DNA of 64,000 bases from Stenotrophomonas sp. BIGb0135. Its GTDB lineage: Bacteria > Pseudomonadota > Gammaproteobacteria > Xanthomonadales > Xanthomonadaceae. The translations under genes were made by a program, and so were the position numbers. Positions 16,901-25,442 of this stretch are shown piece by piece. Under the pieces are notes generated by a model, which had not been told where the DNA came from, searched no databases, and saw only the letters and a list, made by a program, of their open reading frames with translations. The stretch covers positions 434,001 to 498,000 of the forward strand of contig NZ_JANUDX010000001.1 of assembly GCF_024810105.1 (NCBI RefSeq), in the 5' to 3' direction. Every line of letters begins with the position of its first letter. Within the stretch, counting starts at the first letter, position 1.

Positions 16901-17314
16901 TCAGCCGCCAACCGACGTTTCCTGCAAAGCCGTCCATTGCAGTTCCCCCCCGGGGCCGATGACCAGCACCGCCAATGCCTCGCGCCGCGTCGATAGCCCC
17001 GCGGCGTCGGTCTGGTCTTCGCGGTAGCGCACCGCACAGGCGTCGCCCGGCAACGCGATCGCCGCCAGCTCGGCCACCTCGATGCGAAGGCCTGGCCGGC
17101 CGCCATGCGCGCTGGCGAAGAAGCGCGCCAATACCGGCTTGTCCAGGCGCATCCCGCCGATGCCGACCATGCTGAAGTCATCGCTGAAGCGCGCCAGCAA
17201 TGGTTCCAGATCACGGGCCGGCACGCGCGCGTTGAACCAGTCTTCGATCATCACGTGCAGCAGGCGCACCTCGTCGAAGGCGGCGTGGGAGAGAGCATGC
17301 ATTGCAGGGGTCAT
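16901..17314 (-). CDS. SnoaL/NTF2-like protein (DUF4440-like)
   Basis: This small 137-residue protein appears to have a cone-shaped NTF2-like fold. The N-terminal helix LLHVMIEDWFNARVPARDLE is followed by LARFSDDFSMVGIGGMRLDK and paired strands ending RREALAVLVIGPGGELQWTA. Such proteins are ligand-binding or small isomerases; no catalytic residue is clear. The start MTPAMHALSH overlaps the stop of the upstream MFS gene (ATGA), so it is the second gene of that transcript. Confidence 0.65.
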   Translation of the reverse strand: MTPAMHALSHAAFDEVRLLHVMIEDWFNARVPARDLEPLLARFSDDFSMVGIGGMRLDKPVLARFFASAHGGRPGLRIEVAELAAIALPGDACAVRYREDQTDAAGLSTRREALAVLVIGPGGELQWTALQETSVGG

Positions 17315-18666
17315 GGTGTGGCTCGCAGGGAAAGGGTCGCTGCCGGTATCCGCCACAGCAGCGGCAGGGGCAGCAGGGTCATGCCGCTGGCCAGCAGCAG
17401 CGTGAGGGCAAATGCGTGTCCGGGCAGCACGGCGGTCAATGCACCCAGCACGCACGCCAGCAATGCGGCGGCCAGGCAGAAACTGAGCTGGCGATTGAGA
17501 TTCCACAGCGCGCTGCCCGGCATCAGTTCTTCATGCGCCAGGCCCTGGAACGCCAGCGTCTGCGCGGTGCTGCTGCACAGGCTGCCGCCCAGCCCCATCA
17601 GCACGAACGCCAGCACCGCCAGCAGCGGTTGCGACGGCTGCACCGCCAGCAGCAGCGCGATGCCGATGGCCTGGCAGGCCATGCCCGCGCTGAGCAGCAC
17701 GCGCGGTCCGATCCGCGGCAGCGCGCTGCGGGTGGTGGCGATGGCACATGCCGAGGCCAGCGCCCATGGCAGCATGAAGCCGCCGATGCTGGCCGGGTTG
17801 TAACCGAGCCGGCTGAGCAGCAGGGTGGCCACCAGCTGGGTGCCGATGAAGGTGCCGGGCACCAACAGGTAGATCAGCATCGCCAGCCGCAACGAGGGAT
17901 GCCGCAGCAGCGTCCACTGCAGCACCGGCTCTGCGGTGTGCCTGGCCGTGCGTGCATAGACGATCAGAATGCCTGCGGCCGCGGCCAGCATCGCAACGCC
18001 CAGCGCACGTTGCGGCGCCTCGGCGATCAGGCTCAGGGCCACCAGCAGCAGGCTCAGGCCCAGCGAGCCCAGCACCAGCCCGCGCCGGTCCAGGCGCGGC
18101 AATGCCAAGGGCGGTTCGGACCGGATCCACAGCGCCGCCAGCACCAGCGCCAACACCGCCAGCGGAACGCTGGCCCACAGCACCCAGCGCCACGATCCCA
18201 GCCCGACCAGCCACCCGCCCAGTGCAGGCGACAACGCCGGCACCAGCAGCGCGACCGCCATGATCCGTGCGGTCAGCCGGCCGCGCTCGGTCGGCGGGCA
18301 ATGCCGATAGGCCAGCGCCTGCCCGACCGGTATCAACAGCCCGCCGCCCAACCCCTGGAGGAAGCGCCAGCCGATCAGCGCCTCGATGCTCGGCGCACTG
18401 CCGGCCAGGACCGCCGCCAGCGCGAACACACCCAGCGACAGGCACAGCAGCGCCCGCTCGCCCAGCCGCGCGGCCAACCAGCCGCCCAGGGGAATCACCA
18501 GCGTCAGCCCGAGCATGTAGGCGTTGCCGATCCATGCCAACTGCGGCACCGAGGCGTGCAGCTCGGCCGCGAGCGCCGGATAGGCGACGTTGCCGATGAA
18601 CATGTTGACCAGGTCCAGCGAGAACCCGAGCAGGTACAGCCCCTCCACTTTGGTCCGGTAAGTCAT
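17311..18666 (-). CDS. MFS drug/metabolite exporter
   Basis: This 451-residue inner-membrane transporter has at least twelve hydrophobic segments, resembling the EmrB/DHA2 branch. Motifs are PLGGWLAARLGERALL (motif A), FLQGLGGGLLIPVGQALAYR (motif B), and LSPALGGWLVGLGSWRWVLW (motif C, exporters). A DHA2-style long linker (IRSEPPLALPRLDRRGLVLG) joins the halves. It is divergent from a LysR regulator (18774), which probably controls it. It is co-transcribed with the NTF2-like gene. Confidence 0.85.
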   Translation of the reverse strand: MTYRTKVEGLYLLGFSLDLVNMFIGNVAYPALAAELHASVPQLAWIGNAYMLGLTLVIPLGGWLAARLGERALLCLSLGVFALAAVLAGSAPSIEALIGWRFLQGLGGGLLIPVGQALAYRHCPPTERGRLTARIMAVALLVPALSPALGGWLVGLGSWRWVLWASVPLAVLALVLAALWIRSEPPLALPRLDRRGLVLGSLGLSLLLVALSLIAEAPQRALGVAMLAAAAGILIVYARTARHTAEPVLQWTLLRHPSLRLAMLIYLLVPGTFIGTQLVATLLLSRLGYNPASIGGFMLPWALASACAIATTRSALPRIGPRVLLSAGMACQAIGIALLLAVQPSQPLLAVLAFVLMGLGGSLCSSTAQTLAFQGLAHEELMPGSALWNLNRQLSFCLAAALLACVLGALTAVLPGHAFALTLLLASGMTLLPLPLLWRIPAATLSLRATP

Positions 18667-18739
18667 GGCGCGCTCCGTTGGTGAGGACGCAGCATGCGCG
18701 CCGGCACGCGCTGGATAAACCGAACATCCAATGCAAGAC

Positions 18740-18758
18740 TGTCAAGTCATTTTTGACA
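18740..18758. promoter_or_regulatory. Inverted repeat in the MFS/LysR divergent promoter
   Basis: TGTCAA-N7-TTGACA is a perfect 6-bp-arm palindrome in the 107-bp gap between the MFS and LysR genes. It is a plausible LysR box, and the right arm could double as a -35 (TTGACA). Confidence 0.4.
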
Positions 18759-18773
18759 TTCAAAGGCGGGGCA

Positions 18774-19670
18774 ATGGTCAGCCTGGACCGCTTCGAGACG
18801 TTCAAGGCGGTGGTCGACGCCGGCAGCCTCACCGCCGCCGCACAGCGGCTGGGCCAGAGCAAGGCAGTGGTGAGCTTCAATCTGAAGCGGCTGGAACAGG
18901 AACTGGGTGTCACCCTGCTGGTGCGCAACACCCGCAGCCTGGCCTTGACCGAGGCCGGCGAGCGTTTCCACCAGCATTGCGTGGCCATGCTGGCCACCGC
19001 CGCGCAGGCCATCGAGGACGCGCGCAGCGAGCAGTTGCAGCTGCGCGGCACGCTGCGCCTGACCACCACGCCCGAATATGCCAGCGCCAGGCTGGTGACC
19101 CTGCTGGAAACATTCCGCGCCCAGCACCCGCAGTTGCGCCTGCACCTGTCGACCTCGCCGACACATGCCGACCTGATTCCCGAGCGCTTCGATCTGGCGA
19201 TCCGGTTGGGGCGCATGGCCGACTCGGAGCTGCGCGCCACCCTGCTCGATGAGCATGCCTTGTGCGCGGTGGCTGCGCCGTCCCTGTTGTCTGCATTGCC
19301 CGACGAGGCCGCCCGCGACGACCCGGACTGGATCCGCACGCTGCCACGGCTGGGTTATCCGCGCCTGGCCGACCTGCCCCTGATCGCGCCCGACGGCAGC
19401 GACCAGCTGTTTGCCAGCAACCCCGCCGATGCGGTGGTCACCGTGGACAATGCGTCCACGCTGCGCGCCTTCGCACTGGCCGGGGCCGGGGCGACGGTAT
19501 TGCCGCAGTGGTTGATCGCCGATGACCTCGCCGCCGGCCGGCTGCTGCCGATCCTGCGTGGGCATCGCTTCCCGCGCCAGGGCGTCTACGCGGTGTTTCC
19601 CAACACCGCCCATCCCTCGCGCCGGGTGCAACTGCTGCTGGCGCACCTGCGCCAGCAGCTTCCGGGCTGA
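18774..19670 (+). CDS. LysR family transcriptional regulator
   Basis: This 298-residue regulator has the LTTR winged helix at residues 1-60: LDRFETFKAVVDAGSLTAAA, RLGQSKAVVSFNLKRLEQEL and LLVRNTRSLALTEAGERF. The two-lobe periplasmic-binding-like effector domain follows, with LRLTTTPEYASARLV and FDLAIRLGRMADSELRATLL. VDNASTLRAFALAGAGATVLPQWL is the usual effector-pocket turn. It is divergent from the MFS exporter, the likely target. The effector is unknown. Confidence 0.87.
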   Translation: MVSLDRFETFKAVVDAGSLTAAAQRLGQSKAVVSFNLKRLEQELGVTLLVRNTRSLALTEAGERFHQHCVAMLATAAQAIEDARSEQLQLRGTLRLTTTPEYASARLVTLLETFRAQHPQLRLHLSTSPTHADLIPERFDLAIRLGRMADSELRATLLDEHALCAVAAPSLLSALPDEAARDDPDWIRTLPRLGYPRLADLPLIAPDGSDQLFASNPADAVVTVDNASTLRAFALAGAGATVLPQWLIADDLAAGRLLPILRGHRFPRQGVYAVFPNTAHPSRRVQLLLAHLRQQLPG

Positions 19671-19721
19671 ATCAACAGCGGGCACGACCCGGAATCGTGC
19701 CCTGCCCGGTACTCCAGGACC

Positions 19722-19774
19722 GGTACCGACCGTGGGTCGTCCGCCCCATGGGTACCGACCATGGGCCGGTACCC
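19722..19774. repeat. REP-like GGTACCGACC repeat pair
   Basis: GGTACCGACC occurs twice (19722, 19751). The second copy forms a perfect 8-bp hairpin, GGGTACCG/CGGTACCC, at 19750-19774. It lies between convergent lysR and GH3 genes and may serve as a terminator. It resembles the SMAG family but lacks the GTAG foot. Confidence 0.45.
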
Positions 19775-19781
19775 ATCCTGC

Positions 19782-22604
19782 TCAGCGCACCACGCCGCCG
19801 CTCAGCACGATCGGCGTGCTCTGCAGCGGCTCGCCGGCCGCGCGCGAGAGCTGCAGTTCGTAACGGCCCTCGGCGATCTTCCACTGCTTGTCGGCAGTGT
19901 CGAAGCTGGCCAGCGTCTTCGGCTCGGCCTCGATGCGGATCCGGCGCGATTCGCCCGGCTGCAGCATCACCTTCTGGAAGCCCACCAGGCGGATCGGCGT
20001 GGCGCTGCCATCGGGCAGCTTCAGGTACAGCTGCGCCACGTCCGCACCGGCCACCTTGCCGGTATTGCGGATGTCCACCGTGGCGACCAGGCGCTGGCCC
20101 TGCGACACCGCGCTGAGGTTGTCGTAGCTGAACTGCGTGTACGACAGGCCGTGGCCGAACGCGAACTGCGGGGCCAGGCCCTTGGCGGCGAACCACTTGT
20201 AGCCGACGTTGGCGCCTTCGATGGTGTAGTCGATGGTGTCGTCCGGCTTGTGCTTGGGATTGAAGCCCAGGCCGTTCACTTCCGGGCGCGGCAGCTGGCT
20301 GGCATCCACCGGCCAGGTCACCGGCAGGCGACCGGACGGATTGACCTTGCCGGTGAGCAGCGCGGCGATGCCTTCGCCACCGCGGATGCCCGGGTACCAC
20401 GCCTGCAGCACCGCCGGTACCTGCTGCAGCCACGGCAGCTCGACCGGGCCGTTGGTTTCCAGCACCACCACCGTCTTCGGATTGGCCTTGGCCACCCCGG
20501 CGATCAGCGCGTCCTGGTTGTCGGGCAGCTTCATGTGCGGCAGGTCGACCGACTCGGCCGACCACTGCGTGGCGAACACGATGGCCACATCGGCCGCGGC
20601 CGCCGCGCGCGCCGCAGCGGCGACATCACGACCATCCACGTAGTCGATGCGCGCGTCGGGACGCTCGGCGCGCAGCGCCTCCAGCGGCGAGGACGGGTGG
20701 AAGATCACCGGGCCCGGCCAGGTGGTCGGCAGCACGCCCGGCACCGCGTTGGTGCCCTTGGCGGTCCAGCCCACCATCGACGAACCACCGCCACCGATCA
20801 CGCCCTTGTCGGCATGCCCGCCGATGACCACGATGCGCTTGACCTCTGCACCCAGCGGCAGCACGTCGTTGGCATTGCGCAGCAGCACGCTGCCCTCTTC
20901 CACGGTGCGCTGGGCGGCGGCGAAGCCGGCAGCATCGTCGATCGGCTGGTGCTGCGGCGGCAGGTCGAAATTGCCGTTGGCGAACATCGCGCGCAGGATC
21001 CGGCGGACCATGTCATCCAGGCGCGCGCGCGGCACCACGCCACCGTTGACGGCCAGGCGCAGCGGTTCATCGAAGAACACCGCCTTGTCGAACACCTCGC
21101 CGGCCGACTGCTGGTCCAGGCCGGCCAGCGCCGCCTTGGAACCGCTGTGCACGCCGCCCCAATCGGACATCACGAAACCGGGGAACTTCCATTCCTGCTT
21201 GAGCACCTGGTTCATCAGGTAATCGTGTTCGCAGCCGTAGGTGCCGTTGATGCGGTTGTAGGAGCACATCACCGAGCCGGGCTTGCCGATGTCCAGCGCG
21301 ATCTCGAAGGCCAGCAGGTCCGATTCACGCATGGCCTGCTCGCCGATCTCGGCACTGTGGAAATTGCGCGAGGTTTCCATGTCGTTGAGCGCGAAGTGCT
21401 TCATCGTCGAAATGACGTGCTGGCTCTGCACGCCACGGATCGACTCGCCCACCAGGCGACCGGCCAGCAGGGGATCTTCGCCGGCGTATTCGAAGTTGCG
21501 GCCATTGCGCGGGTCGCGCTGCAGGTTGACGCTGCCGGCCAGCAGGATGTTGAAGCGCTGCTGCCAGGCCTCGCGGCCCATGGTGGCGCCACCGGCGAAG
21601 GCCACTTCCGGGTTCCAGCTCGAGGCGGTGGACGGGCCCGACGGCATCGCCGTGGCGTGGTCGCCCTTGCGGATGCCGCCCGGGTTGGTCACGCCCACGC
21701 CGGCATCGGCCGACTGCTGCGACGGGATGCCCAGGCGCGCCACGCCCGGCACGAAACCGGCCGAACCGACCGCGCCTTCCGGCAACGGCCCGCCATCCTT
21801 GCCCAGCCCGAAGTAGCTGTGCAGCATCTGGAATTTCTCATCGTCGGTCATCTTCGCCACGATCAGGCGGGCGCGTGCATCGGCGTTGAGCGCGGTATCC
21901 ATCCACGGCGTATCGCCACCGACCGGGGCGGCGTAACCGAGGGTCACCAGGGTGCCCTTGAGCGCGGTCTTGCCGGCATCCAGGCGCAGCTTGACCGCGG
22001 TGCTGGAGGAGGACTGGAACCCCTGGGAATAGGTGGCATCGCCACTGGCCTGGAAGCCGGCGGCCTGGGCGCTGGCCGCATCGGCCCCGAGCAGCACGGC
22101 CGGGGCGCCCACGCGCGAGGCGTCGACCAGTGCCTTCAGGCCGCTGCTGTCCTCGGCGCTGCGGGTGTACAGCGCCACCACGTGGCGGCCGTCGTTCAAA
22201 CGCAGGTAATCCAGGCCCGGTGCTTCGACGCCCGAGGTCGCTTCCACCGGCAGGCGCGCGATCACGATGCTGCCGCGACGTTCGGCCGAGGCCGGATCGG
22301 CGCTGATGAAACGATAGGTGTAGCCCAGCTGGTCGGCCAGCGCCTCGAGCGGATCCGGCACGTGGCTGGTGTCGGCGGTATCGGCGGGGCGGTGCACGTT
22401 GCCGACGGTCAACGCATCCACGTTGAGTGCCTGCAGCTGGTCGGCCACCTGCTGGATATCCAGGTGCGCGGGCGCCTGGTCCAGGCGGAGCACGGTGAAG
22501 GCATCGCCGCTGTCGGCAACCTTGGGCGAGGACGCCCAGGCCGAAGCGGTGAGCGAGAGCGTGATGGCGGCCGTCAGGGCCAGTGGCTTTGAAATCGTTT
22601 TCAT
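19782..22604 (-). CDS. Secreted glycoside hydrolase family 3 beta-glycosidase with extra N-terminal domain
   Basis: This 940-residue protein has a signal peptide (MKTISKPLALTAAITLSLTA). Residues about 30-220 are not GH3 but follow the strand/helix order of an endonuclease/exonuclease/phosphatase domain with its catalytic residues lost. From about residue 235 (DARARLIVAKMTDDEKFQML) the GH3 N-terminal barrel begins, with LAGSVNLQRDPRNGRNFEYA, STMKHFALNDMETSRN, and the nucleophile Asp in GFVMSDWGGVHS (about Asp481). The alpha/beta sandwich (VIGGHADKGVIGGGGSSMVG) and a fibronectin-III-like end (VDIRNTGKVAGADVAQLYLK) follow. It probably trims beta-linked oligosaccharides in the periplasm or outside the cell. 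The ribosome-binding site is weak. Confidence 0.9.
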   Translation of the reverse strand: MKTISKPLALTAAITLSLTASAWASSPKVADSGDAFTVLRLDQAPAHLDIQQVADQLQALNVDALTVGNVHRPADTADTSHVPDPLEALADQLGYTYRFISADPASAERRGSIVIARLPVEATSGVEAPGLDYLRLNDGRHVVALYTRSAEDSSGLKALVDASRVGAPAVLLGADAASAQAAGFQASGDATYSQGFQSSSSTAVKLRLDAGKTALKGTLVTLGYAAPVGGDTPWMDTALNADARARLIVAKMTDDEKFQMLHSYFGLGKDGGPLPEGAVGSAGFVPGVARLGIPSQQSADAGVGVTNPGGIRKGDHATAMPSGPSTASSWNPEVAFAGGATMGREAWQQRFNILLAGSVNLQRDPRNGRNFEYAGEDPLLAGRLVGESIRGVQSQHVISTMKHFALNDMETSRNFHSAEIGEQAMRESDLLAFEIALDIGKPGSVMCSYNRINGTYGCEHDYLMNQVLKQEWKFPGFVMSDWGGVHSGSKAALAGLDQQSAGEVFDKAVFFDEPLRLAVNGGVVPRARLDDMVRRILRAMFANGNFDLPPQHQPIDDAAGFAAAQRTVEEGSVLLRNANDVLPLGAEVKRIVVIGGHADKGVIGGGGSSMVGWTAKGTNAVPGVLPTTWPGPVIFHPSSPLEALRAERPDARIDYVDGRDVAAAARAAAAADVAIVFATQWSAESVDLPHMKLPDNQDALIAGVAKANPKTVVVLETNGPVELPWLQQVPAVLQAWYPGIRGGEGIAALLTGKVNPSGRLPVTWPVDASQLPRPEVNGLGFNPKHKPDDTIDYTIEGANVGYKWFAAKGLAPQFAFGHGLSYTQFSYDNLSAVSQGQRLVATVDIRNTGKVAGADVAQLYLKLPDGSATPIRLVGFQKVMLQPGESRRIRIEAEPKTLASFDTADKQWKIAEGRYELQLSRAAGEPLQSTPIVLSGGVVR

Positions 22605-22873
22605 GAGCGGGCGAAACACCTTTGCTTGCGCAAAAAATCCAGGGAGTCGTGCCGCAGAAGGGTGCAGCGCCAAGATGGCGGATCCCGACCTTTGCAGGCC
22701 GGTATCGGGTACCAGCGGGCCGGCACGGCTACGACCAGGCCCCTCCGCCCGTCGATACAGCCATGCTGTCCGGTGGGCGTCGCAGGCGACACCCATCCGG
22801 TGAAGAGTCGTCCACCCTGTTCATGCCTGTCAACAGCGCGTTCAGATTCGCAGGCGCATGCGGCCGCCGCCGA

Positions 22874-23317
22874 TTACCCTGCGGCGGGCTTCACCACCTG
22901 GGTGGCCGCCGCCTCCAGCACCTGCCCATCGGCGTCGCGCGGCAGCAGCGGGGCCAGTCCCCGGCCATCGGCGATCGTCAGCAGCTGCGAACGCGGTTCA
23001 CCTTCGGCGAACAGGAAGCCCTCGCCCCATTGCCGCAGCGCCACCACCAGCGGGAACAGCGCCCGGCCCTGCGCCGTCAGTACATAGTCGTGATACCGGC
23101 TGCCATCGGCGGCCGCCTGCTGCGCCAGCACGCCGGAATCCTGCAGGGCCTGCAGGCGCTGGCTGAGCATGCTGCGCGACATGCCCAGGCTGCGTTGGAA
23201 ATCGCTGAAACGGCACACGCCGTCAAAGGCGTCGCGCACGATCAGCAACGACCAGCGGTCGCCCACCACGTCCAACGCACGCGCCACCGGGCAGGTCAGG
23301 TTCGGATCGTCATGCAT
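22874..23317 (-). CDS. HxlR family transcriptional regulator
   Basis: This 147-residue winged-helix protein has the HxlR signature: CPVARALDVVGDRWSLLIVR, with a Cys (residue 9) that is often redox- or electrophile-sensing, then CRFSDFQRSLGMSRSMLSQRLQ-type recognition helix and YVLTAQGRALFPLVVALRQW. The C-terminal 35 residues extend past the usual HxlR domain. GGAGG lies seven bases upstream of the start. It is divergent from an MFS transporter, with two matching palindromes between them, and probably represses it. Confidence 0.87.
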   Translation of the reverse strand: MHDDPNLTCPVARALDVVGDRWSLLIVRDAFDGVCRFSDFQRSLGMSRSMLSQRLQALQDSGVLAQQAAADGSRYHDYVLTAQGRALFPLVVALRQWGEGFLFAEGEPRSQLLTIADGRGLAPLLPRDADGQVLEAAATQVVKPAAG

Positions 23318-23334
23318 GGCGGGCCCTCCAGAAG

Positions 23335-23353
23335 TGGTTTCATTTTAGAACCA
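23335..23353. promoter_or_regulatory. Candidate HxlR operator 1
   Basis: TGGTTTCATTTTAGAACCA is an imperfect palindrome with GGTT/AACC arms, 18 bp upstream of the HxlR gene. Confidence 0.6.
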
Positions 23354-23370
23354 TGTGCGCCAGAATCAAC

Positions 23371-23389
23371 TGGTTCTATTTTGAGACCA
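23371..23389. promoter_or_regulatory. Candidate HxlR operator 2
   Basis: TGGTTCTATTTTGAGACCA is a second copy of the same 19-bp palindrome, 36 bp from the first and ending four bases before the MFS start. Binding there would block MFS expression. Confidence 0.6.
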
Positions 23390-23393
23390 CCGT

Positions 23394-24572
23394 ATGTCGC
23401 ACGCCGCCTCCCTGCCCCGCACCGCCACGCCCCTGCTGCTGTTGTTCGCCTGCGCCGCCGGCCTCAGCGTGGCCAACGTCTACTACGCCCAACCGCTGCT
23501 GGATGCGCTGGCCGCCGACCTGCACATCGGCACCGCGCGGGTCGGCGCGGTGATCGCCGCCACCCAGCTCGGCTCGGTGCTGGCCCTGCTGTGGCTGGTG
23601 CCGCTGGGCGACCGCCGCGACCGGCGCCGCCTGATGGCGGTGCAGAACGCGGCGCTGGTGCTGGCCCTGTTCGGCGTCGCCTGCGCCGGCAACGCGCTGG
23701 CGCTGTTGCTGGGCATGCTCGCGCTGGGCCTGCTCGGCACCGCGATGACCCAGGGCCTGATCGCCTATGCGGCCGCCGCCGCCGATGCGCACGAGCGCGG
23801 CCGCGTGGTCGGTGCCGCCCAGGCCGGGGTGGTGATCGGGTTGCTGCTGGCGCGGGTGGTGGCCGGTGGCGTTGCCGACCTGGCCGGCTGGCGCGCGGTC
23901 TACCTGCTGTCGGCCGCGCTGATGGTGATCAGCGGCGTGCTGCTGTGGGTGCGCCTGCCACGCTTGCCGATACCGGCCGCAACGCCGCGGCTGTCCCTGC
24001 CCGCGCTGCTGCGCCAGCACCCGGTGCTGCGCCGGCGCGGCGTGCTCGGCATGTTGATGTTCGTTGCGTTCGGGCTGTTCTGGAGCAGCATGGCGCTGCC
24101 CCTGAGCGCCCCACCCCAGGCGCTCAGCCACACCGCGATCGGCGCGTTCGCGCTGGTCGGTCTGCTTGGCGCGCTGGCCGCCTCACGCAGCGGGCATTGG
24201 AGCGACCAAGGCCATGCCGAACGCGTGACCGGCGCGGCGTTGCTGCTGTTGCTGCTGAGCTGGGCGCCGCTGGCGGGGCTGTCGCTGCACCTGGGCTGGC
24301 TGGTGCTGGGCGTGCTGCTGCTCGATCTGGCCGTGCAGGCCCTGCACGTCACCAACCAGAGCCTGATCCTGGCCGCCGCGCCGCACGCGCAGGCACAGGT
24401 GATCGCCGCCTACATGCTGTTCTATGCCGCCGGCAGCGGGTTGGGGGCGGTGCTGGGCAGCGCGGTGTATGCCGCGCACGGTTGGCCTGGCGTGTGCGGC
24501 GTGGGCGCCGGGGTATCGGCTGCCGCGCTGGGTCTCTGGCTGTCGATGCGCCGCCCGGATCCTGCCCGGTAG
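23394..24572 (+). CDS. MFS transporter (12-TM, drug/sugar efflux type)
   Basis: This 392-residue inner-membrane exporter has twelve hydrophobic segments. It opens LLLLFACAAGLSVANVYYAQ, a pattern shared with arabinose-efflux-like permeases. Motif A is LVPLGDRRDRRRLMAVQNAA, and LPLSAPPQALSHTAIGAFAL begins the second half. It is divergent from the HxlR regulator at 22874, which probably senses its substrate. The ribosome-binding site is poor. The stop TAG is preceded by G, giving GTAG as in other REP-adjacent gene ends here. Confidence 0.85.
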   Translation: MSHAASLPRTATPLLLLFACAAGLSVANVYYAQPLLDALAADLHIGTARVGAVIAATQLGSVLALLWLVPLGDRRDRRRLMAVQNAALVLALFGVACAGNALALLLGMLALGLLGTAMTQGLIAYAAAAADAHERGRVVGAAQAGVVIGLLLARVVAGGVADLAGWRAVYLLSAALMVISGVLLWVRLPRLPIPAATPRLSLPALLRQHPVLRRRGVLGMLMFVAFGLFWSSMALPLSAPPQALSHTAIGAFALVGLLGALAASRSGHWSDQGHAERVTGAALLLLLLSWAPLAGLSLHLGWLVLGVLLLDLAVQALHVTNQSLILAAAPHAQAQVIAAYMLFYAAGSGLGAVLGSAVYAAHGWPGVCGVGAGVSAAALGLWLSMRRPDPAR

Positions 24573-24685
24573 CGTCTGCGTTCCGGGCGATGGCTTCTGT
24601 CAGCCATGCAGGCGTGGCGCCACCGGAGGTGGCAGATGAAGCATTCATCACCCCGACCGGGTTCAAAACACGGCTATCGAATGCG

Positions 24686-24701
24686 TTAGCATTTTTACTA
24701 A
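24686..24701. promoter_or_regulatory. LexA box of the imuA-imuB-dnaE2 cassette
   Basis: TTAGCATTTTTACTAA matches the Xanthomonas LexA motif TTAG-N6-TACTA exactly and lies 114 bp upstream of imuA. It marks the cassette as SOS-induced. Confidence 0.8.
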
Positions 24702-24815
24702 TTGCGGGTAGGATTGTCGGTCTCAGCCCCTGACACGCGCCCTGCCGATACTCGCCGCCATGCCCCGGTTTCCCGCCCGCTTCCGCCTGTGCCAGCCCCC
24801 TCGGGAGGTGCGCTG

Positions 24816-25433
24816 ATGGGCGCGGTGGTGGCCCTGGACCAGCTGCTGGAAACCCGCCAGGTCTGGCGCGGCAGCCCGCGCACGGCGCTGCCGGCCACTG
24901 CCCTGCACCCCACCGGGCATCCGGCACTGGACGCGCGCCTGCCGGGCGGCGGCTGGCCGCCGTCGGCCCTGTCCGAAGTACTGCTGGCCGCCCCCGGGCA
25001 AGGCGAGCTGGCCCTGGTCTGGCCCACCCTGGCGCGGTTGAGCCAGCAGCAACAGACCGTGGTCCTGATCGCCCCGCCCTACCTGCCGCATGCGCCTGGC
25101 TGGGCCGGCGCCGGGGTGACGCTGGGCCAGGTCCAGGTGGTGCAGGCCAGTCCGCGCGATGCGCTGTGGGCGGCCGAGCAATGCCTGCGCTCCGCCGCCT
25201 GTGCGGCCGTGCTGTGCTGGCCGCAGCAGGCCGACGACCGTGCCCTGCGCCGGCTGCAGGTGGCCGCCGAAACCGGCCAGTGCCTGGGCTTTGCCTTCCG
25301 CGACCTGCGCCAGGCCCGCAACAGTTCGCCGGCGCCGCTGCGCCTGCAACTGCAAAACGGCCAGGTGCGCGTGCTCAAGTGCCGCGGCGGCATGGCCCCT
25401 GCGCAGCCCTTGCCGCTGTCGCTGGCGCATTGA
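24816..25433 (+). CDS. imuA: Translesion synthesis accessory protein ImuA
   Basis: This 205-residue SulA/RecA-like protein is the first gene of the SOS mutagenesis cassette. Motifs are LLETRQVWRGSPRTALPATA, HPTGHPALDARLPGGGWPPS, and SALSEVLLAAPGQGELALVW, where the Walker-A-like loop is degenerate. APPYLPHAPGWAGAGVTLGQ and FRDLRQARNSSPAPLRLQL are typical of ImuA. It works with ImuB and DnaE2 in damage-induced mutagenesis. The start MGAVVALDQ has a strong GGGAGGTG site. It precedes imuB by 9 bp. Confidence 0.9.
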   Translation: MGAVVALDQLLETRQVWRGSPRTALPATALHPTGHPALDARLPGGGWPPSALSEVLLAAPGQGELALVWPTLARLSQQQQTVVLIAPPYLPHAPGWAGAGVTLGQVQVVQASPRDALWAAEQCLRSAACAAVLCWPQQADDRALRRLQVAAETGQCLGFAFRDLRQARNSSPAPLRLQLQNGQVRVLKCRGGMAPAQPLPLSLAH

Positions 25434-25442
25434 GCGGCCGCC

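Noticed and set aside
22605-22873. 269-bp gap between GH3 and HxlR genes
   Set aside because: Searched for a small gene or RNA; only short GC-rich palindromic words were seen, with no convincing promoter, hairpin or frame.
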